The position numbers were made by a program, and so were the translations under genes. From assembly GCA_964388455.1 (NCBI GenBank), contig CAYMAN010000010.1, positions 1 to 64,000 on the forward strand: a DNA stretch of 64,000 nucleotides, given 5' to 3'. A model generated the notes under the pieces. The model did no database searches. It worked only from the letters and a program-made list of their open reading frames with translations, and was not told the DNA's origin. This document shows, piece after piece, positions 1 to 7,717 of this stretch. How positions within the stretch are numbered: the stretch's first letter is position 1; each line of letters begins with the position of its first letter. Source of the DNA: JBBRWO01 sp964388455. Its GTDB lineage: Bacteria > Actinomycetota > Coriobacteriia > Anaerosomatales > JAAXUF01.

Positions 1-157
1 TGGTGCCCCCAAGGGAATTCGAATCCTGATTGTGCTTGTGACTGTTGGTGACTATTGGGACTCGTTGGTACAGCAGAGCTGCGGTGAGTCCCAATAGGTC
101 CCAACGAGTACCAACATTCACCATGTATTTGGGCACCAAATCGGGCACCAAATCGGG
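1..157 (+). repeat. tRNA-3'-end-like iteron repeat, copy A
   Basis: First of four same-orientation copies (others at 51051, 57598, 59441). It opens with a sequence whose reverse complement ends TGGGGGCACCA preceded by a TTCGAAT T-loop, i.e. the 3' end of a tRNA resembling tRNA-Glu at 29098. Next come direct iterons of the form ACTNNTTGG, a short GC-rich palindrome, the same iterons inverted (CCAANNAGT) and a tail with GGGCACCAAATC twice. No tRNA body is present. The left flank is cut off by the window edge. Small frames inside it are not genes. Confidence 0.8.
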
Positions 158-337
158 CCGCAAGTCGCGGGCGGCCGCAGTGGAGTTGCGGGCGCGCGAG
201 CAAGCGAGTAGTCCCGGTGCGCAAGGAGCCGCAATCGCCTCGCCCTCTGACCATCAGTCAGCAACATACTGAACGCCGCGCACGCGTCCGGGGCGGTACA
301 ATCGGCATGCCGCCCGGGCCGCAGGGATCAAGTCAAC

Positions 338-1933
338 ATGAACCAGGGGGCAATCGGCAACGAGAGGTCTCAGGCGGATGGAGCCACACGAATGACCGAG
401 AAGATCCGCGTGTTCGTGAGTTCGGTCCAGAAGGAGCTCGAAGACGAGCGCCTCATCGCGCAGAACCTCGTGAACACCGACCCGTTCCTGTCTTCCCACT
501 GCGAACCCGTGCTCTACGAATTCGAGCCGGCGTCTCCGACCAAGGCCATGGAAGACTGTCTCGAGTGCCTCAAAGGGTGTCAGGTCTACTTGGTCATCGT
601 GGGCAGCCAACAGGGCGCCCGCGTCGGCGACCTGACGATTACCCATGCGGAGTATCGGCGCGCGAAAGAGCTTGGGTTGCCCATCATCGCCTTCATCAAG
701 GGCGACCGGCACGTGGCTCGGGAAGAGGGAGCCGCGGCGTTGCTCAAGGAGATCGATGCCGATGGCCTCAAGTACAAGAGGTTCGGCAACGTCATCGAGC
801 TGCAGAAGGAGGTGCGGCTCGCTCTGGTCAAGCTCTTGGAAGCCCGATTCGGCATCTTGCCGACGAGCGACGAGAACGAGATTGCCGATCAGACCATCGC
901 GGCGACCTCGCCCTTTGAATCCCAGCCGCTGAACCGGGTGCGGTGGGCCGATCTAGACCAGGACGTGGCTCGTCGCCTCATCGCAGCGGCCGAGCAGCGT
1001 GAACCTGCCGAGCTGTCTGAGAGCGACCTGCTGTCGGGCGCCGCCCTGCGCGGACTGATCTGGCGGGAGACCGCCTCTGGCGAGTACTTCGCCACCGGAG
1101 CGGGAGTGCTTCTGTTGGCCAGGGATCCCTCGGCGGTGTTCCCGCAATGCCGTGTGCTGGCCGACGTCTACCGAGGTGCCGAACTCGACAGCGAACCGCG
1201 TGACCACGAGGACATCCGGGAGCCGATTCCGCGCGCCGTCGAGCGGGCCATCGCCTTTGTGGACCGCAACACCCGCCATCCGATGAGGGTGGTTGGACTG
1301 AATCGCGTGCGGCTCGACGAATACCCGGTAGAGGCCCTGCGCGAGGCATTGGTGAACGCGATGGTGCACCGCCAGTACGAGGACGCCGGTCGCAAGATCC
1401 TCCTCGAGGTCTTCTCCGACAGGGTGGTCATCTCGAGTCCCGGACTTCCTCCCTCCCCCATCACGCTTGCGAACCTCCGACGCGGCAGATACCGACCTTG
1501 TTCGCGCAATCCCGTCTTGGCGCAGTGTCTGTCGTACTTCCAGCGGATAGAGGAGCGTGGCAGCGGGTTTCGGCGCATGCGCGACCAGATGCTCGACCAT
1601 GGCTTGGAGCAGCCGACGCTCTCGACAGATACCGGCTACTTTCAGGTCACGCTCCCTGGACCGGGCGAGGACATCGATCGTCTTCGAGCTCCTGAGAGTC
1701 TCGTCACGCTGTCACCAGCCGTTGACGCGAAGTTGAATCCACGTCAGCGAGCCATCCTTGAGCACGCCCTGCAAGAAGGAGACGTTACGACTGGGTGGGC
1801 CATGGAGACGTTGGAGGTTGTTCGGGATACCGCTCACCGCGATCTGGTGGGCCTCGTCGAGCTCAACCTGCTCGAGCGCAGAGGCGCAGGCCGGTCGGTG
1901 CGCTACGTTCCGAAAGAAGTCCGTTCAGAATGA
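338..1933 (+). CDS. DUF4062 - AlbA/RecG-like ATP-binding fusion protein
   Basis: A 531-residue protein. Residues about 20-130 form a DUF4062 domain (KIRVFVSSVQKELEDER, then VIVGSQQGARV). From about 230-430 follows a COG2865-type ATP-binding region (LREALVNAMVHRQYED, RIEERGSGFRRM), as in AlbA_2/HATPase_c_4 regulators. The last 60 residues look like a winged helix (LNPRQRAILEHAL). DUF4062 occurs at the N-terminus of many multidomain sensor proteins, often in defence islands. Translation may instead start at ATG 392 (MTEKIRVF), which has GGAG upstream and begins right at the domain. The gene stands alone beside repeat copy A. A signalling or defence role is inferred; the molecular activity is unknown. 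Confidence 0.75.
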   Translation: MNQGAIGNERSQADGATRMTEKIRVFVSSVQKELEDERLIAQNLVNTDPFLSSHCEPVLYEFEPASPTKAMEDCLECLKGCQVYLVIVGSQQGARVGDLTITHAEYRRAKELGLPIIAFIKGDRHVAREEGAAALLKEIDADGLKYKRFGNVIELQKEVRLALVKLLEARFGILPTSDENEIADQTIAATSPFESQPLNRVRWADLDQDVARRLIAAAEQREPAELSESDLLSGAALRGLIWRETASGEYFATGAGVLLLARDPSAVFPQCRVLADVYRGAELDSEPRDHEDIREPIPRAVERAIAFVDRNTRHPMRVVGLNRVRLDEYPVEALREALVNAMVHRQYEDAGRKILLEVFSDRVVISSPGLPPSPITLANLRRGRYRPCSRNPVLAQCLSYFQRIEERGSGFRRMRDQMLDHGLEQPTLSTDTGYFQVTLPGPGEDIDRLRAPESLVTLSPAVDAKLNPRQRAILEHALQEGDVTTGWAMETLEVVRDTAHRDLVGLVELNLLERRGAGRSVRYVPKEVRSE

Positions 1934-2092
1934 AATCATTCGAGAACCGTCATCCGACGGCTTCGCGCAATCATCCGATTCCGTCTTCGAGTGCAATCAT
2001 CCGACAATCATCCGACCCATCTGCCCAAGCATCCGATTGAGAGAAGAAAGCGATGTCGGTCCAGTGAGCAGCCTACCGGGTGCTGGATAACC

Positions 2093-3250
2093 ATGGGCGA
2101 GCCTGATCGCCTGCCCTCGGTCGAGATCTTCGCGAGGAACGTGACCGATCGCAAGGGGCTCGGGTTCTGCCTCATGGATGCGGCACGCGCAGAACTCGAC
2201 CCGGCCGCCTCCGAGATCGCGATCGAGCAGAGGGCCTCAGAACTACTTCTGCAGGCGCTCTGCTCCGTCGGCATCGATCCCCGGACCGAGCGACTGCAGC
2301 GCAATCGTCTGTCCTGCCTCTTATCCGGCGATCCTCTTCCGGTGGACGAGGTCCAACGCGCCGTCGAATACGTTCTGTCTCAGATGGTCATCCAGCCGAA
2401 AGGCGCGCTGGCCGAATGCCTGGCGATTCCGCTCTGCGTCGAGCATCTTCAGACGTTGAAGGCAACCGGGCGTGTTCCAGCGAGTGCCGCGTTCAAGCGC
2501 GGCGTGTGGTCGCGGCGGCTGCGCCGCAGCGACACCGACGAGCGCGGTGTGTTCGAAGAGTGGCGCGAAGGCGCTGACGGCATCTTCTGCGCGCCGGCCA
2601 CGCCTGAGATGGAGATTGTGCTCGACGATGGCACATCCTCCCGACGGCTCCCGGCAGATGGTGACCTCCTCGTCTTCGGTGTCACCGAGGTCAAGTGCTA
2701 CAGACGCGTGTCTCGCAGGGCGCTCGTAGAACAACTCGACAGACATTTGGCGCGAATGGGCGGTGGGCTGCAATTGCGGGACCCGCGGGGAAAGACCGTC
2801 GAGCGCGAGTACCCACCCGACCGGCTGTGGTACGCGGTCGACGACGGAGGATGCCTGCGTGTGCTGCCCGCCTTGGATATCCCATTTCGCCTAGTGCGTC
2901 GAACCACGCGAGATGGCGGACGCCCAGCAGTCGTTTGGTCGCATCCGCTGATGGACTCCTTGGTCCGCCTTGCCGTTGGCCCGCAACCCTGCGGAATGCA
3001 AGAAATCCGTACTCGCCCGAGGCGCCCCGTCTTTGACACGCTCATTCCCTACGATCAGGACCAGCTTGAGGAAATGGGCGTGGCGATGGCCCACTACAGT
3101 CTCGGGGCCATGGCTGATCAGCCTGGCCTGGATCTTTCAGGAGCCGAATGGTCGTGGAACGTCGAAAGAGCGATGCAGATCGTCGATGATGACGGTCTTT
3201 CCGTTCCGCAATTGGCGCGGCGCAAGAAGCTCCTTCACCATTTCGAATAG
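2093..3250 (+). CDS. uncharacterised protein, possible nuclease-like core
   Basis: A soluble protein of 385 residues from ATG 2093; the frame is open from 1991, but the extra 34 residues are low-complexity and look untranslated. I do not recognise the family. One visible motif is D-G-D-L-L-V-F-G-V-T-E-V-K-C-Y near the middle, which fits the D...ExK pattern of PD-(D/E)XK nucleases, but such short matches occur by chance. No membrane segments or signal peptide are visible. It converges on the ubiquitin-like operon, leaving a 170-bp gap (3251-3420) in which I see no gene or clear terminator. An effector or accessory role to that operon is only a guess from position. Confidence 0.6.
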   Translation: MGEPDRLPSVEIFARNVTDRKGLGFCLMDAARAELDPAASEIAIEQRASELLLQALCSVGIDPRTERLQRNRLSCLLSGDPLPVDEVQRAVEYVLSQMVIQPKGALAECLAIPLCVEHLQTLKATGRVPASAAFKRGVWSRRLRRSDTDERGVFEEWREGADGIFCAPATPEMEIVLDDGTSSRRLPADGDLLVFGVTEVKCYRRVSRRALVEQLDRHLARMGGGLQLRDPRGKTVEREYPPDRLWYAVDDGGCLRVLPALDIPFRLVRRTTRDGGRPAVVWSHPLMDSLVRLAVGPQPCGMQEIRTRPRRPVFDTLIPYDQDQLEEMGVAMAHYSLGAMADQPGLDLSGAEWSWNVERAMQIVDDDGLSVPQLARRKKLLHHFE

Positions 3251-3420
3251 ATCTCTGATGAGCTCTCAAGGTGCTCGATAGCGAAATCCGTGATCCCAAG
3301 ATACTGCTGATGGAGAAGAGAGGCATGTACCCTGGGCCCAAACGCAGCCAACTCCAGTGATGTCTCGAGTGCTCAATGTATGCCCGCCCTTTCTGCGAGC
3401 TCGATGGCGAGGGGCTGCGC

Positions 3421-4842
3421 TTACCGCTGAGGGAGAGGCAGCTCAATTGAATCGCCTTTCGCACGTCGGCTAGACGACTCACCCCCACAGTCTGGGCAAT
3501 CCGGCTCCTTTGGAAGCCCTTTGATGGGCTCCATCTTGCGTTCGCGGGGACGAATTCGCAGGTGGTCCAAGGGCGCGCACGGATCGATCATTCCGCCCAT
3601 CATGAGCAAGAAGTCATTCGCGGCCTGAGCAGCCGCCATCGTGTTGAAGGTGATCACGCTGGGCGCGTGAACCTCGTCAACGTAGCGGTTACGGTCTCGT
3701 TCATGTGAACTCAGTGACTCATCTTGCAGCTTCGCTGGCGAGATCAGACGAGCACATCGCAAACAGCCTGAAGCGGGCAGGACGAGTCGGACATTCGTAC
3801 GGATATCCCGCACCCCACCTGAGAAGGGCTCGCTCTCGATACGCGTGCCCATCTGGATGCCTGGTATCAGGAACTGGTGCACGATGGCGTTGAAGACCAT
3901 CTTTGCCTGATGGGAATCGGCAGCGAGAAAGATGAAGTCGCAGTCCTGCAACTCCTTCGCCGCTTCGGGCTCAATGACATTCTGAGCGATCCCGACAAAA
4001 CGGATTGTCGGATTCGCTCGCTTCGCGTGCCGCTTCGCGAGCGTGACCTTCCTAGTCGAAAGACGGTCGGCCACAGACTGAAGCCCTAACCGGCGAAGGG
4101 GCATCATGGCGTCGAGTCGTCGCGCGTCGAGACGCGGTAGATTGGTCGGGTCGACGCGGTCGGGATCGATCACAAGAAGTGTGCCGACGCCAAGCCGCGA
4201 CAACATGGTCGCCAAGGGAAGCCCAACGCCCCCGCCGCCGATCACGCCCACCTTCAGCCCTCCCAGAAGTGCTTGCCCTCTGTCGCCAAACCACCGCACC
4301 TGCCGATCGAACGTCAGATCGGCCTTCGGAGGTGGAGGTGGTGGCGAAGGATAGAGTCGGAGTAGGTTCCTGCCGACCACAACGGTTTGCCCAACTGGAC
4401 GGCGCTGGCGATCAACCGTCCAGATATCGCCAGCCACGGAATTCTCAGCAAAGACCAGTGCCCCGACCGGCTGGTCGGAGATATCCAACAGCGCCGGGTA
4501 GCCGCGTTCGTGAGAGTGGTTGTCGGCGTCGCTGAACTCGACATGATTCCGACCACCGTGGTTGTGCACTGCTAGATACGTGAGGCCGTGATCGCGGCAG
4601 AAACGGATTCCGTCGCTTACGAACTGCGCCGTTAGCATGCGGTGTCCCCAGCGCCCCGGAACGAAATCAAGGCCGTCGACGGCCTTGAGCACATGCCGCG
4701 CAAGCAAACGCGTGCCGCGCGACGAGCGAGTGATTCCTGCCGCTATGACGGCGCCATGTTCGTCCCCATCCCCCGGGAACAAGTGCTGCATCAGCTCCGT
4801 ATATAGATGCTCGTCCATGGTAAGGGTCCATGAATCAGCCAT
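3421..4842 (-). CDS. JAB protease - E1 (ThiF-like) fusion of a ubiquitin-like system
   Basis: A 473-residue two-domain enzyme. Residues 1-150 are a JAB/JAMM isopeptidase: E28 is a candidate acid, H93-N-H95 and S104-x-x-D107 are metal ligands, with one residue more than usual between HxH and S. A proline-rich linker (about 165-172) leads to an E1/ThiF adenylation domain with GVIGGGGVGLPL (199-210), the ATP-site region DPDRVDPTNLPR, and a four-Cys zinc site (C360, C363, C449, C452). Such enzymes adenylate the C-terminus of a ubiquitin-like protein, while the JAB part would process or remove it. The start overlaps the E2 stop (TGATG), implying translational coupling. No distinct E1 catalytic Cys could be assigned with confidence. 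Confidence 0.85.
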   Translation of the reverse strand: MADSWTLTMDEHLYTELMQHLFPGDGDEHGAVIAAGITRSSRGTRLLARHVLKAVDGLDFVPGRWGHRMLTAQFVSDGIRFCRDHGLTYLAVHNHGGRNHVEFSDADNHSHERGYPALLDISDQPVGALVFAENSVAGDIWTVDRQRRPVGQTVVVGRNLLRLYPSPPPPPPKADLTFDRQVRWFGDRGQALLGGLKVGVIGGGGVGLPLATMLSRLGVGTLLVIDPDRVDPTNLPRLDARRLDAMMPLRRLGLQSVADRLSTRKVTLAKRHAKRANPTIRFVGIAQNVIEPEAAKELQDCDFIFLAADSHQAKMVFNAIVHQFLIPGIQMGTRIESEPFSGGVRDIRTNVRLVLPASGCLRCARLISPAKLQDESLSSHERDRNRYVDEVHAPSVITFNTMAAAQAANDFLLMMGGMIDPCAPLDHLRIRPRERKMEPIKGLPKEPDCPDCGGESSSRRAKGDSIELPLPQR

Positions 4843-5258
4843 CAGTGGCCCTCCAAGAACGACATCACGCGCAGCAGCTTATGCAGTGCCGTATCCGTTG
4901 ACGGCTTCCACCGGTTTGAACGCCGCGACACCTGTATCGCCGCCTTCTCGAACCCGGGCATGACTTGCCCGCGCGCCATCGCGGAGGGTAGCGGCCCCTC
5001 AGGGTGGTCCACTGGCGCCGCCCCAGTCCCTGTATAGCGGACGGCCGGGTCGATGAAATGGGGATAGACGTCCGATTCCGGATAGGACCACGTCATGTGG
5101 AAGCCGACCCATGAGACACTAGGCTCAAAGCATCGACCGATGTGGAGTCCCTCGACGATGACGTAGGCCCCGCCATCAGGATCTTCCATGACCTGAAGGG
5201 CATGGCCGGCCAGTCCTTCGCGCATCTGGTTGAGCGCCGTTTCGACATTGGGCTTCAT
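4842..5258 (-). CDS. bacterial E2 (UBC-like) conjugating protein
   Basis: A 138-residue protein between the Ubl and the JAB-E1 gene. It shows the E2-type pattern of prokaryotic conjugation operons: a strand-rich middle with W50, YPESDVYPHF (59-68), then SRRSNRW followed by DTALHKLLRVMSFL at the C-terminus. C43 is the only cysteine, so it is the best candidate for the thioester site, though its position has not been checked against a structure. It overlaps both neighbours by TGATG junctions. The assignment rests on position plus these motifs; sequence similarity within this family is generally low. Confidence 0.75.
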   Translation of the reverse strand: MKPNVETALNQMREGLAGHALQVMEDPDGGAYVIVEGLHIGRCFEPSVSWVGFHMTWSYPESDVYPHFIDPAVRYTGTGAAPVDHPEGPLPSAMARGQVMPGFEKAAIQVSRRSNRWKPSTDTALHKLLRVMSFLEGH

Positions 5259-5578
5259 CAGGAATCGTCGTCTCCGTCGTTGGCGGTGAAGACCGAATGC
5301 GCAGTGACCGGAATCTTCTCGTCATCACCGATGACACGAGCATCGTGACCCGCATGCGCTTCGAGTGTCAGAAGGAAGTCCTCCTGGATCTCAACACCCT
5401 GGGCGACGGCGGCCCGCTTGATGTCCAGTCCTGTCACTCGGTGCGACGTGAGGAAGACCGGCTTCTGATTAACAGTCACCGTTACACCCTTGTCGTGACG
5501 CTGGTCCTCGTGGATCCGCTCCTGATCTTCGCGCAATATCTCTTCGTCTTCGCGCACCCGCTCGTCGTGCTCGTTCAT
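5258..5578 (-). CDS. ubiquitin-like modifier (multi-ubiquitin family type)
   Basis: A 106-residue protein. ATG 5578 is chosen because AAGGAGA lies just upstream; a longer frame to 5752 has no such site. Residues 1-30 are almost all charged and probably helical (MNEHDERVREDEEILRED), followed by one beta-grasp domain starting VTVTVNQKPVFL and running through LTLEAHAG. The protein ends TANDGDDDS rather than in glycine, so the fused JAB protease may have to trim it after the only tail glycine (DG) before adenylation. It is the first gene of the Ubl-E2-JAB/E1 operon, transcribed away from the ImmA/IrrE gene across a 190-bp gap that should hold both promoters. Confidence 0.8.
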   Translation of the reverse strand: MNEHDERVREDEEILREDQERIHEDQRHDKGVTVTVNQKPVFLTSHRVTGLDIKRAAVAQGVEIQEDFLLTLEAHAGHDARVIGDDEKIPVTAHSVFTANDGDDDS

Positions 5579-5768
5579 GGAAGTCTCCTTACTCTGATGC
5601 AACCCGGCCTCCCGGGCCGCTGGACACGGCCTCTCATTGTTGCCAGACGGCACTGACATGTTCGGGACAACACCGCTCACCGTCGCCGATTGCGCGCTGT
5701 TCCGAATCCTTGTCATCGATGCCCTCAACCTATAGCCTCGGGGGCGTGACACTGGAGAGGGGACGCCG

Positions 5769-6233
5769 ATGCCGGCGAGGGTTGCTCACTGCGAGAGGTT
5801 GGCAGCAAAGCTTCACAAGGATCTGGGCCTCGCCGTGCCCGTTGACGTCGATGCGGCGGCGGCCCGGCTCACCCTGCGTCTGGTCGTCAAACGCAGGATG
5901 CGTGATGAGGCGTTGCTGGCGCCCATAGAGAAGATCATCTACGTCAACGGAAAAGCTCCACTGAACCGCAGACGGTTCAGCGTGGCTCACGAAATCGGAC
6001 ACTACGTCCTAGATCACGAACGGGAACGGCTTGATCGCTACGAGGAAGAGACTCTGAGTGGGTCAAAAGTATGGGAAGCCGAGGCGAACTACTTCGCCTC
6101 GGCTTTCCTCATTCCGAAGGCAGACATCCTCGCCAGCCGTGCCGCTGGGCTCGATTTCGAAGCCATGCTGTCGAAGTACGTTGTTAGCCGAGAAGTATTG
6201 ACCATTCGCCTGACGAATCTGAAGCTGCTCTAG
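5769..6233 (+). CDS. ImmA/IrrE-family metallopeptidase
   Basis: A 154-residue zinc peptidase with HEIGH as the metal-binding helix and the downstream glutamate helix EAEANYFASAFLIP, both classic for ImmA/IrrE. The family usually cleaves XRE-type repressors on a stress or phage signal (ImmA/ImmR, IrrE/DdrO). ATG 5769 follows GAGAGGGG. It diverges from the Ubl operon and converges on the XRE-like gene, with the two 3' ends overlapping by 4 bp. Cleavage of that XRE protein is a reasonable inference, not something the sequence proves. Confidence 0.9.
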   Translation: MPARVAHCERLAAKLHKDLGLAVPVDVDAAAARLTLRLVVKRRMRDEALLAPIEKIIYVNGKAPLNRRRFSVAHEIGHYVLDHERERLDRYEEETLSGSKVWEAEANYFASAFLIPKADILASRAAGLDFEAMLSKYVVSREVLTIRLTNLKLL

Positions 6234-6808
6234 ATCCCCCGCCTGTCGCGCATTGCGGAGACGCGATCGAAGTATTCGTTGGCCTCTGTCCTACTGAGAG
6301 CATGGCCCCGCCCGCCCACGTCCTTTGATCTGGCGAAACTCGCCCCAAGTTCGACCGTCGTGCGGTTCACATGCTGCAACGCCAACAATAGAGCAGCCTT
6401 CATGTCGGCCGCGGAAAACGAGAGGCAGGCCAGCCAGTCCGCCAACACTCTCGGTGACAGGACGGAAGGATTGGCGCGTCCAGCTTCGACTCGTCCGGCG
6501 ATCAGGCCGTCAATTCCCACCTCGGCCGCGACGACGTCGAGTGTTCTGCCTTCCGCCTCCCGGCGCACCCTCAGCATCATTCCAAAACCGCGGCCAAGAA
6601 TACGATTGACATCGGGCCCGACTTCTTCCATCGAAACTCCGTTAACTGCTTCGTTCAAGGCGGCGTAAGTCTCGGGGCGAATCGCGCCACTCGACAGCAT
6701 GGACTCCATCAGTAGCTCCGCCAGGTCATCAGCGTGCTCGTCGTCCGATGGTTGCCATGCGGCGGCTTCCTCATTAATCATCTTCACGAACTCGTCTGTC
6801 GGATTCAT
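6230..6808 (-). CDS. XRE-like helix-turn-helix regulator
   Basis: A 192-residue protein with an acidic N-terminal half and an HTH of the XRE type around residues 80-125 (LRVRREAEGRTLDVVAAEVG, then AGRVEAGRANPS). It probably represses or senses within the Ubl island. ATG 6808 has GGAGGAG nine bases upstream. It follows the sigma-factor gene by 57 bp on the same strand, so they are likely co-transcribed. Its 3' end overlaps the convergent ImmA/IrrE gene, its likely protease partner. Confidence 0.75.
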   Translation of the reverse strand: MNPTDEFVKMINEEAAAWQPSDDEHADDLAELLMESMLSSGAIRPETYAALNEAVNGVSMEEVGPDVNRILGRGFGMMLRVRREAEGRTLDVVAAEVGIDGLIAGRVEAGRANPSVLSPRVLADWLACLSFSAADMKAALLLALQHVNRTTVELGASFARSKDVGGRGHALSRTEANEYFDRVSAMRDRRGI

Positions 6809-6865
6809 TTTCTTCTGCTCCTCCGGTAGCTGTTTCTCGCTCCGCGTGTCTCGGGGGAATGAGGG

Positions 6866-7426
6866 TCAGGGCCAGAGCCCTTGTTCTTCCAGGGTGCGTT
6901 TGAACGCCGCCAATACCCGGGAGTACGCCTTACGAACGGCATCCGCGTTGAGGCCGCACTCTGCCGCTATCTCCTCGTGCGTCCAGCCAAGAACCAGCCG
7001 CTTTTCCATAAGATCCCGTTTTGGCTTGGCTAGCCCCGCCAAGTAGGCGCCCGCCGATTCCTTGAGTTTGGTCATAGAGTCGGAGCCAAACCGCGTAACG
7101 CCGGGTGCTTGGTCATTCTCACGGTCCTGCACGAGAGAACGCGCGACGTGCTGTCGCATCTTCTGCATTGTCCAGTTCGCGCGTAGGTAGACCCAGTTGG
7201 TGACAGGAATGCTCTTGTCGTATGTCGGCAGGTCGCTCATCAGCCGAATCGTCATCTCCTGCAGGCAGTCCTCGGCTTCCTGACGGTTGCCGAGGCGCTT
7301 GGTCAGGTAGCCGACGAGTTGGCGGCCCATGACTACCGTCACAACCTCAACCGCCTTGTCTGGGGCATTGCGGGCAAGATCGAAGAACTCATCGTCTGTT
7401 GGAAGCTCTATCGGATTCACGGCCAT
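6866..7426 (-). CDS. ECF-like RNA polymerase sigma factor
   Basis: A 186-residue protein. Region 2 is around AEDCLQEMTIRL and region 4 around LVLGWTHEEIAAECGLNADA, typical of sigma-70 family factors with only those two regions. ATG 7426 is chosen over the preceding TTG because of its spacing from GAGGAG. It sits directly upstream of the XRE-like gene. It may direct transcription of this island, including the Ubl operon, but no matching promoter motif could be defined by eye. Confidence 0.8.
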   Translation of the reverse strand: MAVNPIELPTDDEFFDLARNAPDKAVEVVTVVMGRQLVGYLTKRLGNRQEAEDCLQEMTIRLMSDLPTYDKSIPVTNWVYLRANWTMQKMRQHVARSLVQDRENDQAPGVTRFGSDSMTKLKESAGAYLAGLAKPKRDLMEKRLVLGWTHEEIAAECGLNADAVRKAYSRVLAAFKRTLEEQGLWP

Positions 7427-7717
7427 CAACTCCTCGAAGAATGATTATCCATGGCCGTCGATCGGCCAAGCATCAGTAGCTACGAATAGGCTCTCCACAC
7501 AATAGCCTCCAACGCGTGACACCGATCTTTCGAACCTAGGTCTTCGCTGTTCCCGGCCTGAGCACTCTTCGCCGAGGTGCCACCTCGATGCAAGACGCGA
7601 AGGTGAGACGACGTGGGTATTGAAGTGCCCCTCCAATCGGAAAGTCCGAGACCGCCGAACGCCTGTGCTAGTTTCCACCCCAGCTCGATCCAAGACGCTG
7701 AGGTCAGGGAGGTGCAC

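Noticed and set aside
45..272. Small open frames within the dispersed repeats (WYS...VTMYLGTKSG-like peptides)
   Set aside because: They follow the iterons and palindromes in both strands, and the reading frame is not preserved in copy B because of a 1-bp deletion.
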